A DNA stretch of 64,000 nt, from assembly GCF_003086295.3 (NCBI RefSeq), contig NC_092042.1:39169419-39233418 (forward strand), read 5' to 3'. Below, in pieces: positions 19,534-29,978 of the stretch (position 1 is the first letter of the stretch; each line of letters starts with the position of its first letter). The translations under genes and the position numbers were made by a program. The notes beneath the pieces were generated by a model. The model had not been told where the DNA came from, did no database searches, and was given only the letters and a program-made list of their open reading frames with translations. The stretch is from Arachis hypogaea. Taxonomy: Eukaryota > Streptophyta > Magnoliopsida > Fabales > Fabaceae.

Positions 19534-20434
19534 GGTGGACTCGTTCTTTAATTTCCTTGTTCTTTCTTTTTCTGTTTTTCGAAAAATCATGCTTATGTTT
19601 ATCTATGTTTGTGTCTTGTGATCATTAGTGTCTTAGTGTCTATGCCTTAAAGTTATGAATATCCTATGAATCCATCACCTTTCTTGAATAAAAAATGTTC
19701 TTAATTGAAAAAGAGAAGAATTGCATGAATTTTAAATTTTATAACAGATTAATTATTTTGATGTGGTGGCAATACTTTTGTTTTCTGAATGTATGCTTAA
19801 ACAGTGCATATGTCTTTTGAATTTGTTGTTCATGAATGGTTGGCTCTTGAAAGAATGATGAAAAAGGAGACATGTTACTGAGGATCTGAAAAATCATAAA
19901 AATGATTCTTGAAGCAAGAAAAAGCAGTGAATACAAAAAAATGAAAAAAAAGGAGAAAGAGAAAAAGAAAGAAAAAGAAAGAAATAAAGTTGTGATCCAA
20001 GGCAAAAAGAGTGTGCTTAAGAACCCTGGACACCTCTAATTGGGGACTCTAGCAAAGCTGAGTCACAATCTGAAAAGGTTCACCCAATTATGTGTCTGTG
20101 GCATGTATGTATCCGGTGGTAATATTGGAAGACATAGTGCTTTGGGCCACGGCCAAGACTCATAAAGTAGCTGTGTTCAAGAATCATCATACTTAACTAG
20201 GAGAATCAATAACACTATCTGGATTCTGAGTTCCTATAGAAGCCAATCATTCTGAATTTCAAAGGATAGAGTGAGATGCCAAAACTGTTCAGAGGCAAAA
20301 AGCTAAAAGCCCCGCTCATCTAATTAACACTGATCTTCATAGATGTTTTTTGAAGTTCATTGCATATTCTCTTCTTTTTATCTTATTTGATTTTCAGTTG
20401 CTTGAGGACAAGCAACAATTTAAGTTTGGTGTTG
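19534..20434 (+). other. E2 3' UTR
   Basis: No gene. It includes a purine-only tract (19916-19985), the box TATGTGTCTGTGGCATG (20089-20105) and a hairpin before the LTR. The whole stretch is shared with E3 (57451-58375) and, less closely, with the A1 3' UTR. Confidence 0.75.
20397..20416 (+). promoter_or_regulatory. AGGA-loop hairpin before E2 3' LTR
   Basis: GTTGCTTG and CAAGCAAC form an 8-base-pair stem around AGGA, followed by AATTTAAGTTTGGTGTTG and directly by the LTR. It occupies the position where the polypurine tract and plus-strand priming signals are expected. Confidence 0.8.
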
Positions 20435-22097
20435 TGATGTGCGGATAATTTATACGCTTTTTGGCATTGTTTTTAGTATGTTTTAGTTAGTTTTTAGTAT
20501 ATTTTTATTAGTTTTTAGTTAAAATTTACTTTTCTAGACTTTACTATGAGTTTGTGTGTTTTTCTGTGATTTCATGTATTTTTTGGCTGAAATTGAGGGA
20601 CTTGAGCAAAAATCTGATTCAAAGACTGAAAAGGACTGCAGATGCTGTTGGATTCTGACCTCCCTGCACTCGAAGTGGATTTTCTGGAGCTACAGAAGCC
20701 CAATTGGTGCGCTCACAACGGCGTTGGAAAGTAGACATCCTGAGCTTTCCAGCAATGTATAATAGTCCATACTTTGCCCCGAGATTTGATGGCCCAAATC
20801 GGCGTTCCAAATCAGCTCAAAACTGCCCAGCGTTAAACGCCAGAACTGGCACAAAAATGGGAGTTAAACGCCCAAACTGGCACAAAAGCTGGCGTTTAAC
20901 TCCAAGAGGAGTCTCTACACGAAAATGCTTCAATGCTCAGCCCAAGCACACACCAAGTGGGCCTGGAAGTGGATTTTTATGTCATTTACTCATCTTTGTA
21001 AACCCTAGGCTACTAGTTCTTTATAAATAGGACCTTTTGCTATTGTATTTTCATCTTTGGATCATTTTCGATCTTAGGATCATCTTGGGACGTCTAGTCC
21101 TTAGATCATGGGGGCTGGCCTCACGGCCATGCCTGAACCTTGTTCTTATGTATTTTCAACGGTGGAGTTTCTACACACCATAGATTAAGGTGTGGAGCTC
21201 TGCTGTACCTTGAGTATTAATGCAATTACTATTGTTCTTCTATTCAATTCAGCTTGTTCTTATTCCAAGATATTCATTCGCACTCAAGAACTTGATGAAT
21301 GTGATGATTATGTGACGCTCATCATCATTCTCACTTATGAACACGTGCCTGACAACCACTCCCGTTCTACAAGCAAACAAGGCTTGAATGTTTATCTCTT
21401 GGATTCTTTAATCGGAATCTTCGTGGTATAAGCTAGAATTGATGGCGGCATTCAAGAGAATCCGGAAGGTCTAAACCTTGTCTGTGGTATTCTGAGTAGG
21501 ATTCAATGATTGAATGACTGTGACGAGCTTCAAACTCCTGAAGGCTGGGCGTTAGTGACAGACGCAAAAGAATCAATGGATTCTACTCCAACCTGATTGA
21601 GAACCGACAGATGATTAGCCGTGCCGTGACAGGGTGCGTTGAACATTTTCACTGAGAGGATGGAATTGTAGCCACTGACAACGGTGATGCCCAACATACA
21701 GCTTGCCATGGAAAGGAGTAAGAAGGATTGGATGAAGACAGTAGGAAAGCGGAGAGACGGAAGGGACAAAGCATCTCCATTCGCTTATCTGAAGTTCTCA
21801 CCAATGAATTACATAAGTATCTCTATCTCTATCTTTATGTTTTATTCATATATCATCCATAACCATTTGAATTTGCCTGACTGAGATTTACAAGGTGACC
21901 ATAGCTTGCTTCATACCAACAATCTCCGTGGGATCGACCCTTACCTGCGTAAGGTTTATTACTTGGACGACCCAGTGCACTTGCTGGTTAGTTGTGCGAA
22001 GTTGTGTTTATACCATGGTATTGAGCACCAAGTTTTTGGATTCATTACCGGGGATTATTTGTGTTGTGAAAAGTAGTGATCACAATTTCGTGCACCA
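20435..22097 (+). repeat. E2 3' LTR
   Basis: The 1663-base LTR starts TGATGTGCGG and ends GTGCACCA, followed by the target duplication AAGAC. TATA box at 21022-21029. Confidence 0.95.
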
Positions 22098-22102
22098 AAG
22101 AC

Positions 22103-22708
22103 ATAGAAGACTTTGACCAGGACACAGATACAATTGAAGATCTTTGCAAAGAAGTGGAGGAATTCAAAGAAGAGCACAAGGAAACGGAACTTGCAGAACC
22201 ACCAAAAACACCTATCCCAAGGCCATCACCACCTAATACAAGCTTCAAGTGGGTACAATCCTTAACTTATAACTTCACTTATTCACTTGAATATGGTTTG
22301 CTTGAAACAGATGGCCAACTTAGAGCTCTCTGCGGGTTTAAGAGTAAGAGGGAAATGGCTCGTACTCAGAGCTGGTGCACAAGGTTCAATAAGGTTCCAC
22401 GCTTCACCTCGAAGTACACGGATTGGTATCATGCTCAATTGCATGGATCACGGAGAACGTTTGGTCACTACGGTGAGATTCTACTTTTTAACCCGCCCGA
22501 ATGGAAACTTCCAAATCAAAACGGAGGCGGATCTAAAAACACAGCTTGGGATCATGGATTATATTCTGACATTCGTCATCCCGGGAGGCTGAATATCTGT
22601 TTGAAGATGCTCAGAAGCTTTACATGTCTAGTTTGGGACCCCGGAGGCTATTGGCATTCCAAGCACTGGTGGAAATTTTTGGATGAATTTAAACATAAGC
22701 CACCATAA
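22103..22708 (+). pseudogene. ORF-B1 of family B, 3' part
   Basis: This continues the frame broken at 11987 and ends at 22706-22708 without further stops. It begins acidic (DIEDFDQDTD), passes through a Pro-rich linker, and ends in about 140 residues rich in Trp, Tyr, Gly and basic residues (for example SKHWWKFLDEF). I do not recognise this domain. The aromatic-rich, basic C-terminus after a long acidic, low-complexity N-terminus could suit nucleic-acid binding, but that is inference only. The inter-ORF hairpin follows 50 bases after the stop, as after gag-protease in the other families. Confidence 0.75.
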
Positions 22709-22757
22709 CAGGATACTCTTCCAATGTCCAACTTAAGGACTTTAACTAAAAGTGCTA

Positions 22758-22775
22758 GGTGGGAGACAACCCACC
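22758..22775 (+). promoter_or_regulatory. Inter-ORF hairpin, AGACAA loop (family B)
   Basis: GGTGGG and CCCACC pair around AGACAA, 50 bases after the ORF-B1 stop. Confidence 0.75.
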
Positions 22776-22920
22776 ATGGTATGGTCACTTCTTTTTCAAT
22801 TTATTTCTTGTTGATTGCTTTCATTTTTCCTTCTTCATTTTAATTTATTAAACCTGGAATCATGCATAGCATTCATGTTAATCATTGCATTCTGCATTTT
22901 TCATACATAAAAAAAAAGGT

Positions 22921-23400
22921 TGCACGACGCGACCGCATGCCCCATGCGATCGCGTCATATCGCGAAAAACACCACCCATGCGACCGCGTGAGCCACGCGG
23001 CCGCGTGATATATATATCGGCGTAAGGATCCAACGAACAGAAAGTTAGGCTGGAATCGTGCGGCCCTTGTGCGCTTCGCACAAATTGGTCCACGCGATCG
23101 CATGCCCCATGCGATCGCATCACTTACCCAATACCAATCCCACGCGACCGCGTGAGCGACGTGATCGCGTCGCATGGATTGCATATCACCCCAAAAGGAG
23201 ACAGAGAGTTGCGCTGAAATGGCGCTGGAGTCGTGCGTTTAGCACGAATTCCAGTGACGCGATCGCGAGCCCCACGCGATCGCGTCAACATTCTTCCCCC
23301 CTCTCATGCGATCGCGCGCCCCACGCGATCGCGTCACTCCCATTTTCGCCCTAACCACGCAACCGCGTGCCCCACGCGGCCGCGTGGATTCGAAAGTATA
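22921..23400. repeat. GC-rich ACGCGATCGCGT palindrome cluster in family B
   Basis: Many units such as ACGCGACCGCATG, CATGCGATCGCGTC, ACGCGGCCGCGTG and CACGCGATCGCGTC, often as close pairs separated by CCCC or AGCC. It is the internal counterpart of the clusters in the family B LTRs, just as GGCGTTTAACGCC units lie both in the LTR and before ORF2 of E2. Confidence 0.9.
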
Positions 23401-24538
23401 ACCCCCCAGCCACGCGAACCCTATCAGTCGGGCAGCCCCCCACCCCCAATCCTCTTCTCCCTCTCCCTCCAACCACTACCCAGCCGCCACCGCCGACCAC
23501 CCAGACGCCGTCGCCACCCCGTACGCCGCCGCCCCAACAACTTCCCCTCCCTTCTTCTCCCTTCTTCCTCTCTTCCCCTACCCTCTCCGCCACTGCCACC
23601 GCGAGCACCACCACCTCCACGCCGGACGACGCCGCAGCCACTTTCTTCCCTGTTCCACCCCTTCCGCTTACCAGGTTCCGCAACACGCAACCATTTTTAT
23701 CCGTTCGTCACTTTTCTGTATTTTTTTACCCCGTTTATGTTCACAATTAGGATAGCTAGACTTGCATGTTGTAGTGGATTTTTAGGTTGTTAGGTAGCTT
23801 AGGCTGTGGTTAGTGGATCTAGGTCTGTTTACTTGCACTGTTCTTACTTATGTTTTATCCTATGTGCAAATCTGTTGCTGCTATATTCATGATTCATATG
23901 CTGCTTTCTTGTATATCGCTGCTGTTTACATTGAGTTTTTATGTTTATTTTATATCTATGTACATGCAGCTTGATTTTTTAATTCATATGAACTGATATA
24001 ATTGCTGTTTATTTTCCGGGACAATCCAATTTTAGCCGGAATGCTGCCCAAATTTTTTGAAAATTATTTTCATTCATGTTTTGGTTTGGCATTTCTGAAA
24101 TCTGTTTTACTCTGCTTTACCCAAACCATTACATGAATGCTATGGCAGCCTTTCTTATCCTTTTTTATTTCCTGGTTCATAAACTGCTTGTTCAATTATG
24201 AGTACTTCTATTCTTACCTGTGAATCACTGTTATATGGAATTTTTCTAGGCCACTTACTTTAACCTGCACTTTACTAACTCACTAATTTTAATTTCTTTT
24301 TCAAAATTCTAACCATACTAACCCTTTTGATCTCTTTTCTAATTATTTTCACTTTACTCTAACTTTCTCACTATGGCATATTAATTTTTTTCTCTTTCCA
24401 TTTAACATTCATTCAACCACATTTCAATTACTCATTTTCCTTATTTTATTTCTCCCTTAGCGCTTTAAGTTTCCTTTGTTTACTTGCCTATTTGATTTCC
24501 TATTTTTTTATCCATATCCTGGTTTTTTGTTTTTCAGG
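23401..24538 (+). other. Promoter/leader-like region with a possible intron before family B ORF2
   Basis: A C-rich, pyrimidine-rich stretch (23401-23680) gives way to AT-rich sequence (23690-24523) and ends in a strong 3' splice-site-like sequence (T-rich tract then CAG at 24536, one base before ATG 24539). A possible donor is the GT after CCAG at 23674. The apparent small ORFs in the C-rich part look like chance. This would fit ORF2 being made from its own spliced transcript, but no splice site can be proved from sequence alone. Confidence 0.4.
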
Positions 24539-25999
24539 ATGTCTGCTTCACAAAGGAAAGGTAAAGGCAAGGCTACTGGCAAGCGCAAGCGAGGAGCTTC
24601 TTCCTAGTCCATCATTGCTCTAATGCACGATTCTTCATGGCGGGAGAAGAACTTCACACAGCAGAAAAAAGCTGACCAGCTGCTCCCTTCAACTGATCCT
24701 ATTAAATTTGCAAACCGGTACTGTGAACTGAAGTACCCGACTTTTGCAAACTCCAAAAATCTATACCTGGAACGTACCTTGAAGATTCCAGAAGCCCTCC
24801 AGCAGTACACTACTGAGCAAATCAAGCAACGGGGCTGGTTCTTTCTGGAGAGACAACTGACAGAGGTGAATGCATCTTAGGTCAGGGAATTCTATTACAA
24901 CTACTACCTTACTACCCTTGATGCAGTAAACCTGAGGGGAAAGCAAATTCTGGTCACTGAGGAGGCCTTAGAGGACATCCTCCAGCTCCCAGCCAAATTC
25001 GATCAGCCTGATGTTTTTTCAAAGGCTGAGGAGGACATGAGTCAGATGCAGTTTGATTGGGATGCCATGAAGGCACGGATAGCTCTAGACCCGACAGTTC
25101 CTTGGGAGATGGGTCAGGACACTACCATGCCTAGAGGGATCAAGAGAGTGTACTTGAATGATGAGGCTCGGCTATGGCATCAGATCTTGAGCAACTATGT
25201 GATGCCGAGTACTCATGAGACTGAGATCCCGGTTGCCATGATTACCCTCCTTTGGTGTGTGCTGGAGGGTAAGGACCTGTACTTGCCTCGTTTTATCCGG
25301 CACTATATGGCCAGGGTCCACGTCCGAGGCACCCTCCCTTTTCCGTATCTAGTTACACAGCTTGGCCGTCGGGCTGACGTGCCATGAGAGGATGCCGATG
25401 AGAGACCACCAACGGCGGATTGCAGGAAGATCATTCCTCACAGCAGGAACTTCCTAGCTTTGGGCTACAGACCACCACCCTTCACTGCTACTGATGAGAC
25501 AGCCCCTCCGTCTGCTGGACCCTCTTCATCCACAGCTGCCACTGCTGCTCCTGCCGCTACTACTGTACCTCCACCTGCCTCTGAGCCCGTATACCGCCTT
25601 GTGCACCACCTATTCCGACAGCTTGATCAGATGGAGCGCCGTAACCGGCGCCGGTATTGGAGATTGGAGCGCCGCAGCAGGCGACGCTATTCCCATCTGA
25701 AGCTGATGATCAAACAGGGCGCCGACATCCCCTCCGAGCCTGACACTCCATCAGAGCCATCAGAGGAGGAGGAGGATGAGCACGAGGAGGTGACTCATTT
25801 CTAGGAGGGGACCCATCAGCAGGCAGCCACAGAGCAGGCTGCCCCGCATCAGGAGGTTATGCCCCAAATAGAGGCTGCGGATCCAGAGATCCCGATACAG
25901 TCAGCCCCACCTCTACAGCAGCCAGACTCCCAGCCCACCACCACTGAGACTCCAGCTGCCATCCCTACCAGTGATGACACCCCTTCACACCCGGCTTGA
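24539..25999 (+). pseudogene. ORF2 of family B (putative plant transposon protein)
   Basis: A single frame from ATG 24539 to TGA 25997-25999 (486 codons) with nonsense codons at 24605-24607, 24878-24880, 25385-25387 and 25802-25804 and no frameshift. The N-terminus is very basic (KGKGKATGKRKRGAS), like a nuclear localisation signal. The middle carries the family landmarks REFYYNYY, LRGKQILVTEEALEDILQLP and an RLWH...IPVAMI segment. A Pro/Ala/Thr-rich linker, an Arg-rich helix (QMERRNRRRYWRLERRSRRR) and an acidic tail follow. It is the most diverged ORF2 here but keeps the same order of parts. Confidence 0.82.
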
Positions 26000-26002
26000 T
26001 TG

Positions 26003-26020
26003 AGCATCGGGGACGATGCT
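26003..26020 (+). promoter_or_regulatory. GGGA-loop hairpin just after family B ORF2
   Basis: AGCATCG and CGATGCT form a 7-base-pair stem around GGGA, followed by TCCTTTTAAGTGTGGGGAGG. The stem sequence differs completely from that in E2 while pairing is kept. Confidence 0.75.
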
Positions 26021-27767
26021 TCCTTTTAAGTGTGGGGAGGTCGCCATCTCTAGCGTTTATTTTGGTGAACCACTACATACTTTTTCTTTTTATTTTGGAT
26101 ATTTTTCTGTATTTTTCTTTTTACTATTATTTTCTGAGTACTTATACATTGCTTTTATGTATTTTTACTCTATTTTCTGCATTTTGCATCTTTAGTTCAT
26201 ATTTTAGCCATTTAGTTTATTTTAGTTATTTAGTTTAGTTTGCAATTCTGATTTATTAGTGGATTAATTAGTATAGTTTACCCTTTTTAGCATAAGATAG
26301 TATAGTTTAAATAAAAAAAATATAAAAAGAAAGTAAGCTAGAAAATTGAACATATTAGATTTAAATCCATAAACCTTGTACATAGCATTACATGATGTAG
26401 TTAAGCTGACAACATTTCATCAAGGAGGAACATTAAAAATTTAAAAGCTACCCTGAGTAATTTTTTTTATGAGAATAATGGGAATTTTTAACTAAACCTG
26501 CATACAATATATAAATGATATATGATGCTTGAGTTAGAGAACACATAGCCTGTGAGTCTTGAGCTTAAATTGTATGGTTGCATTCAAACCATAATTTCAT
26601 TTCTGTGTGTCACATTTCTTTTTATTCTGATGTTCTTTACTTTGCTTTAATTTATATGTCCAATTATAGAATATAGAATAGATACATACCAAGAGAATGA
26701 TTGAGACCATCATTTGATTTTAGCTCACTTACCCCAAATTAGCCTACCTTTTACATCACCCTTGTTAGCCCCCTTGAGCCTTTTAAAACCCCTTTATTCT
26801 ATTTAGCCAAATTACTAGCCTTAAGCAGAAAAACAAAAGAAAACCCCAAGTGAATCCTTGGTTAGCTTAAGATAGAAAATCATGAATAGAGTTAAATGTG
26901 GGAAACCTTTTGGGAACATGAGTGATAGAAACAAAGGGTTAGGAAAGTTAAAAAGAAATAAAAATAAATTTGGGAAGCATGCTCATGAGAAAATCAAAGT
27001 GATTCAATTACCATGTGCATTAAAAAAAATTTTAGCATCTAAATAAAAGGGGATACAAAAAGAAATTCCCCAATGAAAACAATGCACATGGGATAAAAAA
27101 ATAAAAAGTAAAACATGAGCATGTAACAATAAGTGGGAAATATGGGAAAATAGGTAAATAAATTTTTGTCTTACTAAAAATGTATGTTAGGTGAGATCTT
27201 AGTCTAATTAAGGATTCACTTATTAGCTCACTTGACCCTATACATAAATCCTTACCTTTACCTTGACCCCATTACAACCTCAATTAAGACCTCATGACTT
27301 TTTGGTATGACTATATTTTATAATTGTTGATTGGTTAGATGAAAAACAAAGCTATAAGAAAGTAAGAATAAAAAGAAAAATAGAGTGAATAAACCCAATA
27401 AACACTGAGTGACTAGAGAGTAAACACAAAATCCAGTGAGGGTTCAATAACTCATCAACATATATCTGTGCTTAAAATTTACTAATTGTTTTGCAAGTTT
27501 GTACAATGTTTTCTTTCCCATCTCATTTGCTAAAATGCTTTATTATTTAAGGGTTGCCTATATATATATACATAACTCCTTGAGAATGTGAATTAACTTA
27601 GCTACATGTAAGCTTTATATATGAGTGAATAAATTAGAGTTGCATGATGCATCATTCATATAGGTAGTTGCATTTAATTTAGGTTGCATTGCATTCCATC
27701 ACTTTAACCTTAATTATTTACCTTGGATTTAGCATGAGGACATGCTAGTGTTTAAGTGTGGGGAGGT
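26021..27767 (+). other. Family B 3' UTR
   Basis: AT-rich and without a credible gene. It ends in the hairpin at 27730-27747 and the purine-rich GTGTGGGGAGGT before the LTR. Confidence 0.7.
27730..27747 (+). promoter_or_regulatory. AGGA-loop hairpin before family B LTR
   Basis: TAGCATG and CATGCTA pair around AGGA, then GTGTTTAAGTGTGGGGAGGT and the LTR. The GGGGAGG part is a probable polypurine tract. Confidence 0.78.
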
Positions 27768-29158
27768 TGATAAACCCATATTTCATGAATTCTTTTGTGC
27801 TTAATTTGAGTGATTTATACAATCCCTCACCTACTTATTCACATTAATTGCATGGTTTTACTTTCCCTTCCTTATTATATCGTATTGTGAAAAACATGTT
27901 TCCTAAACTTTAAAAATTAATTATTTTAATTACCTTTATTTCCATTCGATGCCGTGATTAGTGTGTTGAGTAGTTTCAGATTTTCTAAGGCAGAATGACT
28001 TAAAGGATGAAAAAGGAAACATACTAAAAGGAAAGGAGAAAGCAAGACAGAGCTTTAAGGAAACTGGTGTTCACGCGATCGCATGGACGACGCGATCGCG
28101 TGCCAGAAGCGAAGATTCAGCAACGCGGCCGCATGACTGACGCGACCGCGTGCCTTAAGCAGAACGCACATGACGCGGTCGCATGACTGACGTGACCGCG
28201 TGGCAAGGGAAAGCTCCGAACGACGCGACCGCGTGACCCACGCGGACGCGTGACAGAGGCCACGCACCAGAAAATTACAGAACACGTCCCAGTGAGTTCT
28301 AAAGCCTTTTTTGGCCCAAATCCAAGTCCAGAAAGCATAGACCAGGGGTTATGAAGTGAGGGAATGCATCCATTCAAAAAGAGCTCGCATAATTTTAGTT
28401 TTCAATGATTTAGGTTTAGTTGAGAGGGAGATCTCTCTCTCTCTTTAGGATTTAGGTAGTGTTTTTAGGATTAGGATTTAGGACTTCTCCTATTCTTAGG
28501 AGTGACTCACAATCCCAGGTTCTTTAATTTTATTTATCCCAATTTAATTTATGAACTTTTCCATGTTAAGATTTGAATATTTTATTTAATGATATTTGAA
28601 GCATTTCAGTTTATGATTGTTCCTTTTTATTATTCCCAATCTGAGGATATTGTTATTCTAGTAGATTTAGTTTTTTCCCTTTGGCCTTGGCTAAATAATT
28701 GGTGACTCTTGAGTTATCAAACTCATTGTTAGTTGAGAATTGGAATTAATTCATCCACTTAACTTACCTTCAAAGTTAGAGGTTAACAAAGTGGGAGAAG
28801 AATCTAATTCTCATTACAATTGATAAGGATAACTGGGATAGGACCTCCAGTTCTTATACCTTGCCAAAGGTTTATTTTACAGCTATTATTATTTTATTTT
28901 ACTTGTCATATAATATATTCGCACCTTACTTCCAAAACCCCAATTTTACCTTTTTCATAGCCAATAATAAGAACATACTTCCCTGCAATTCCTTGAGAAG
29001 ACGACCCGAGGTTTAAATACTCGGTTATCAATTTTAAAGGGGTTTGTTGCTTGTGACAACCAAAACGTTTGTATGAAGGGATTTTTGTCGGTTTAGAGAC
29101 TATATCTACAACGCGACTGTTTTTATGACATTCTTTACTGGTAGAAATCTCGACGTCA
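27768..29158 (+). repeat. Family B LTR, second copy (shared between two units)
   Basis: The 1391-base LTR starts TGATAAACCC and ends GACGTCA. It acts as 3' LTR of the unit to its left and as 5' LTR of the truncated unit to its right. The GC palindrome cluster lies at 28072-28265. Confidence 0.93.
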
Positions 29159-29161
29159 AAA

Positions 29162-29179
29162 TGGCGCCGTTGCCGGGGA
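29162..29179 (+). promoter_or_regulatory. Primer-binding site of the second family B unit
   Basis: TGGCGCCGTTGCCGGGGA, three bases after the shared LTR. Confidence 0.92.
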
Positions 29180-29274
29180 ACTGCTAACGTGTGCCTTATT
29201 ATTGGTTATTGTAAATATTTTTCTTTTGCTTGTTTATTTATTTTCGTTTTTCCTTTTTATTTTTATTTGCTACT

Positions 29275-29978
29275 ATGAAATCTCACCTCTCTCGCTTTGA
29301 GTTTGGTTCTAATATTGTTAAAGGAAATAGAAGTTATAGCAGGAATGTGCATCAAGGTCAGACCAATCAAGGATGGATAGAACCAAGAGGATCTAATCAA
29401 CCCTTTTGGCAGCAACACCCTCTGAGATATCCTGGACAAAGACCATTCTACCGCGCATACCCAGCTGAAAGACATGGTGGACAACCTTGTAACTACCAAC
29501 AAGCCCCACCCCGTGCATATGAACCATCCCTTCAACATAACCTCGAACCACCACACTCACAAGCTTCTCTTCACCATTCGCCATCATATGATCCTTCCTT
29601 ACCCCAATACCAATCCAATCGTTCCCAGTCATCACCACTTCCCTATGTATCATGTCTAAGTCCAGCAAACTGCGAAGCAGAGGATCGCCTAAGAGAAACA
29701 GTAATTAAATTTCAAACAACCATTCAACAACTGGAGCAAGCACTAATCTAATGGGCCACTAAGCGCTAAAATATACAAGGATCAACCACAACTCCATGTG
29801 GACAACCCGATGAAGAGCATAGCATGAAAGAAATACTAGAGACTCCAGTGGACAAGGCAGAGAATGAATTCGTACTAGAACAATTAGAAGAAGCTGTCTT
29901 TGTTCAAGAAGAAGAGTTGGTTGAAGATCTAGGCGATGCTGAACTTCCTTGGGAATCCAGAATTGAGGAAAACTCCAT
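29275..29978 (+). pseudogene. ORF-B1, second copy, truncated
   Basis: Nearly identical to 11028-11736 with its own nonsense codon at 29749-29751. Homology stops abruptly at AACTCCAT (29978), where minus-strand family C sequence starts. The distal part of ORF-B1, the rest of the unit and its last LTR are missing. Confidence 0.88.

Larger units (their letters stand above)
11988..22097 (+). mobile_element. E2: Feral-like non-autonomous LTR retrotransposon
   Basis: Complete element of 10,110 bases flanked by the duplication AAGAC (11983-11987 and 22098-22102). It has two LTRs (1677 and 1663 bases), a tRNA-Asp PBS, a gag-protease pseudogene and ORF2, but no RT, RNase H or integrase. It interrupts ORF-B1 of family B, and the reading frame on either side joins exactly when the element and one duplication are removed. 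I count about 43 base differences between the LTRs plus a few indels (about 2.6%). Confidence 0.95.
9521..29978 (+). mobile_element. Family B non-autonomous LTR element, head-to-tail with a second truncated copy
   Basis: Order: LTR (9521-10911), PBS, ORF-B1, a GC-palindrome leader, ORF2, long 3' UTR, LTR (27768-29158), then again PBS and ORF-B1 cut off at 29978. Removing the nested E2 (with one target duplication) leaves one full unit of about 9.5 kb. No protease, RT, RNase H or integrase is visible, so movement would depend on another element. The middle LTR is followed by a PBS instead of a target duplication, so two units share it, as expected after recombination between LTRs. The five bases left of the first LTR are GGAAC. 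Confidence 0.88.

Noticed and set aside
19739..20005. Phe/Ser-rich antisense frame in the E2 3' UTR
   Set aside because: Produced by a purine-only tract read on the opposite strand; not conserved in E3.
22921..23400. Possible CRISPR-like or satellite array of regularly spaced palindromes
   Set aside because: Spacing is irregular, the units vary, and similar clusters are part of LTR families; this is a plant nuclear sequence.
23233..23793. Open frames in the GC-rich palindrome and C-rich region, up to 186 codons on both strands
   Set aside because: All frames stay open at once because of the repetitive GC-rich sequence; the translations are Pro/Arg/His repeats without a recognisable domain.
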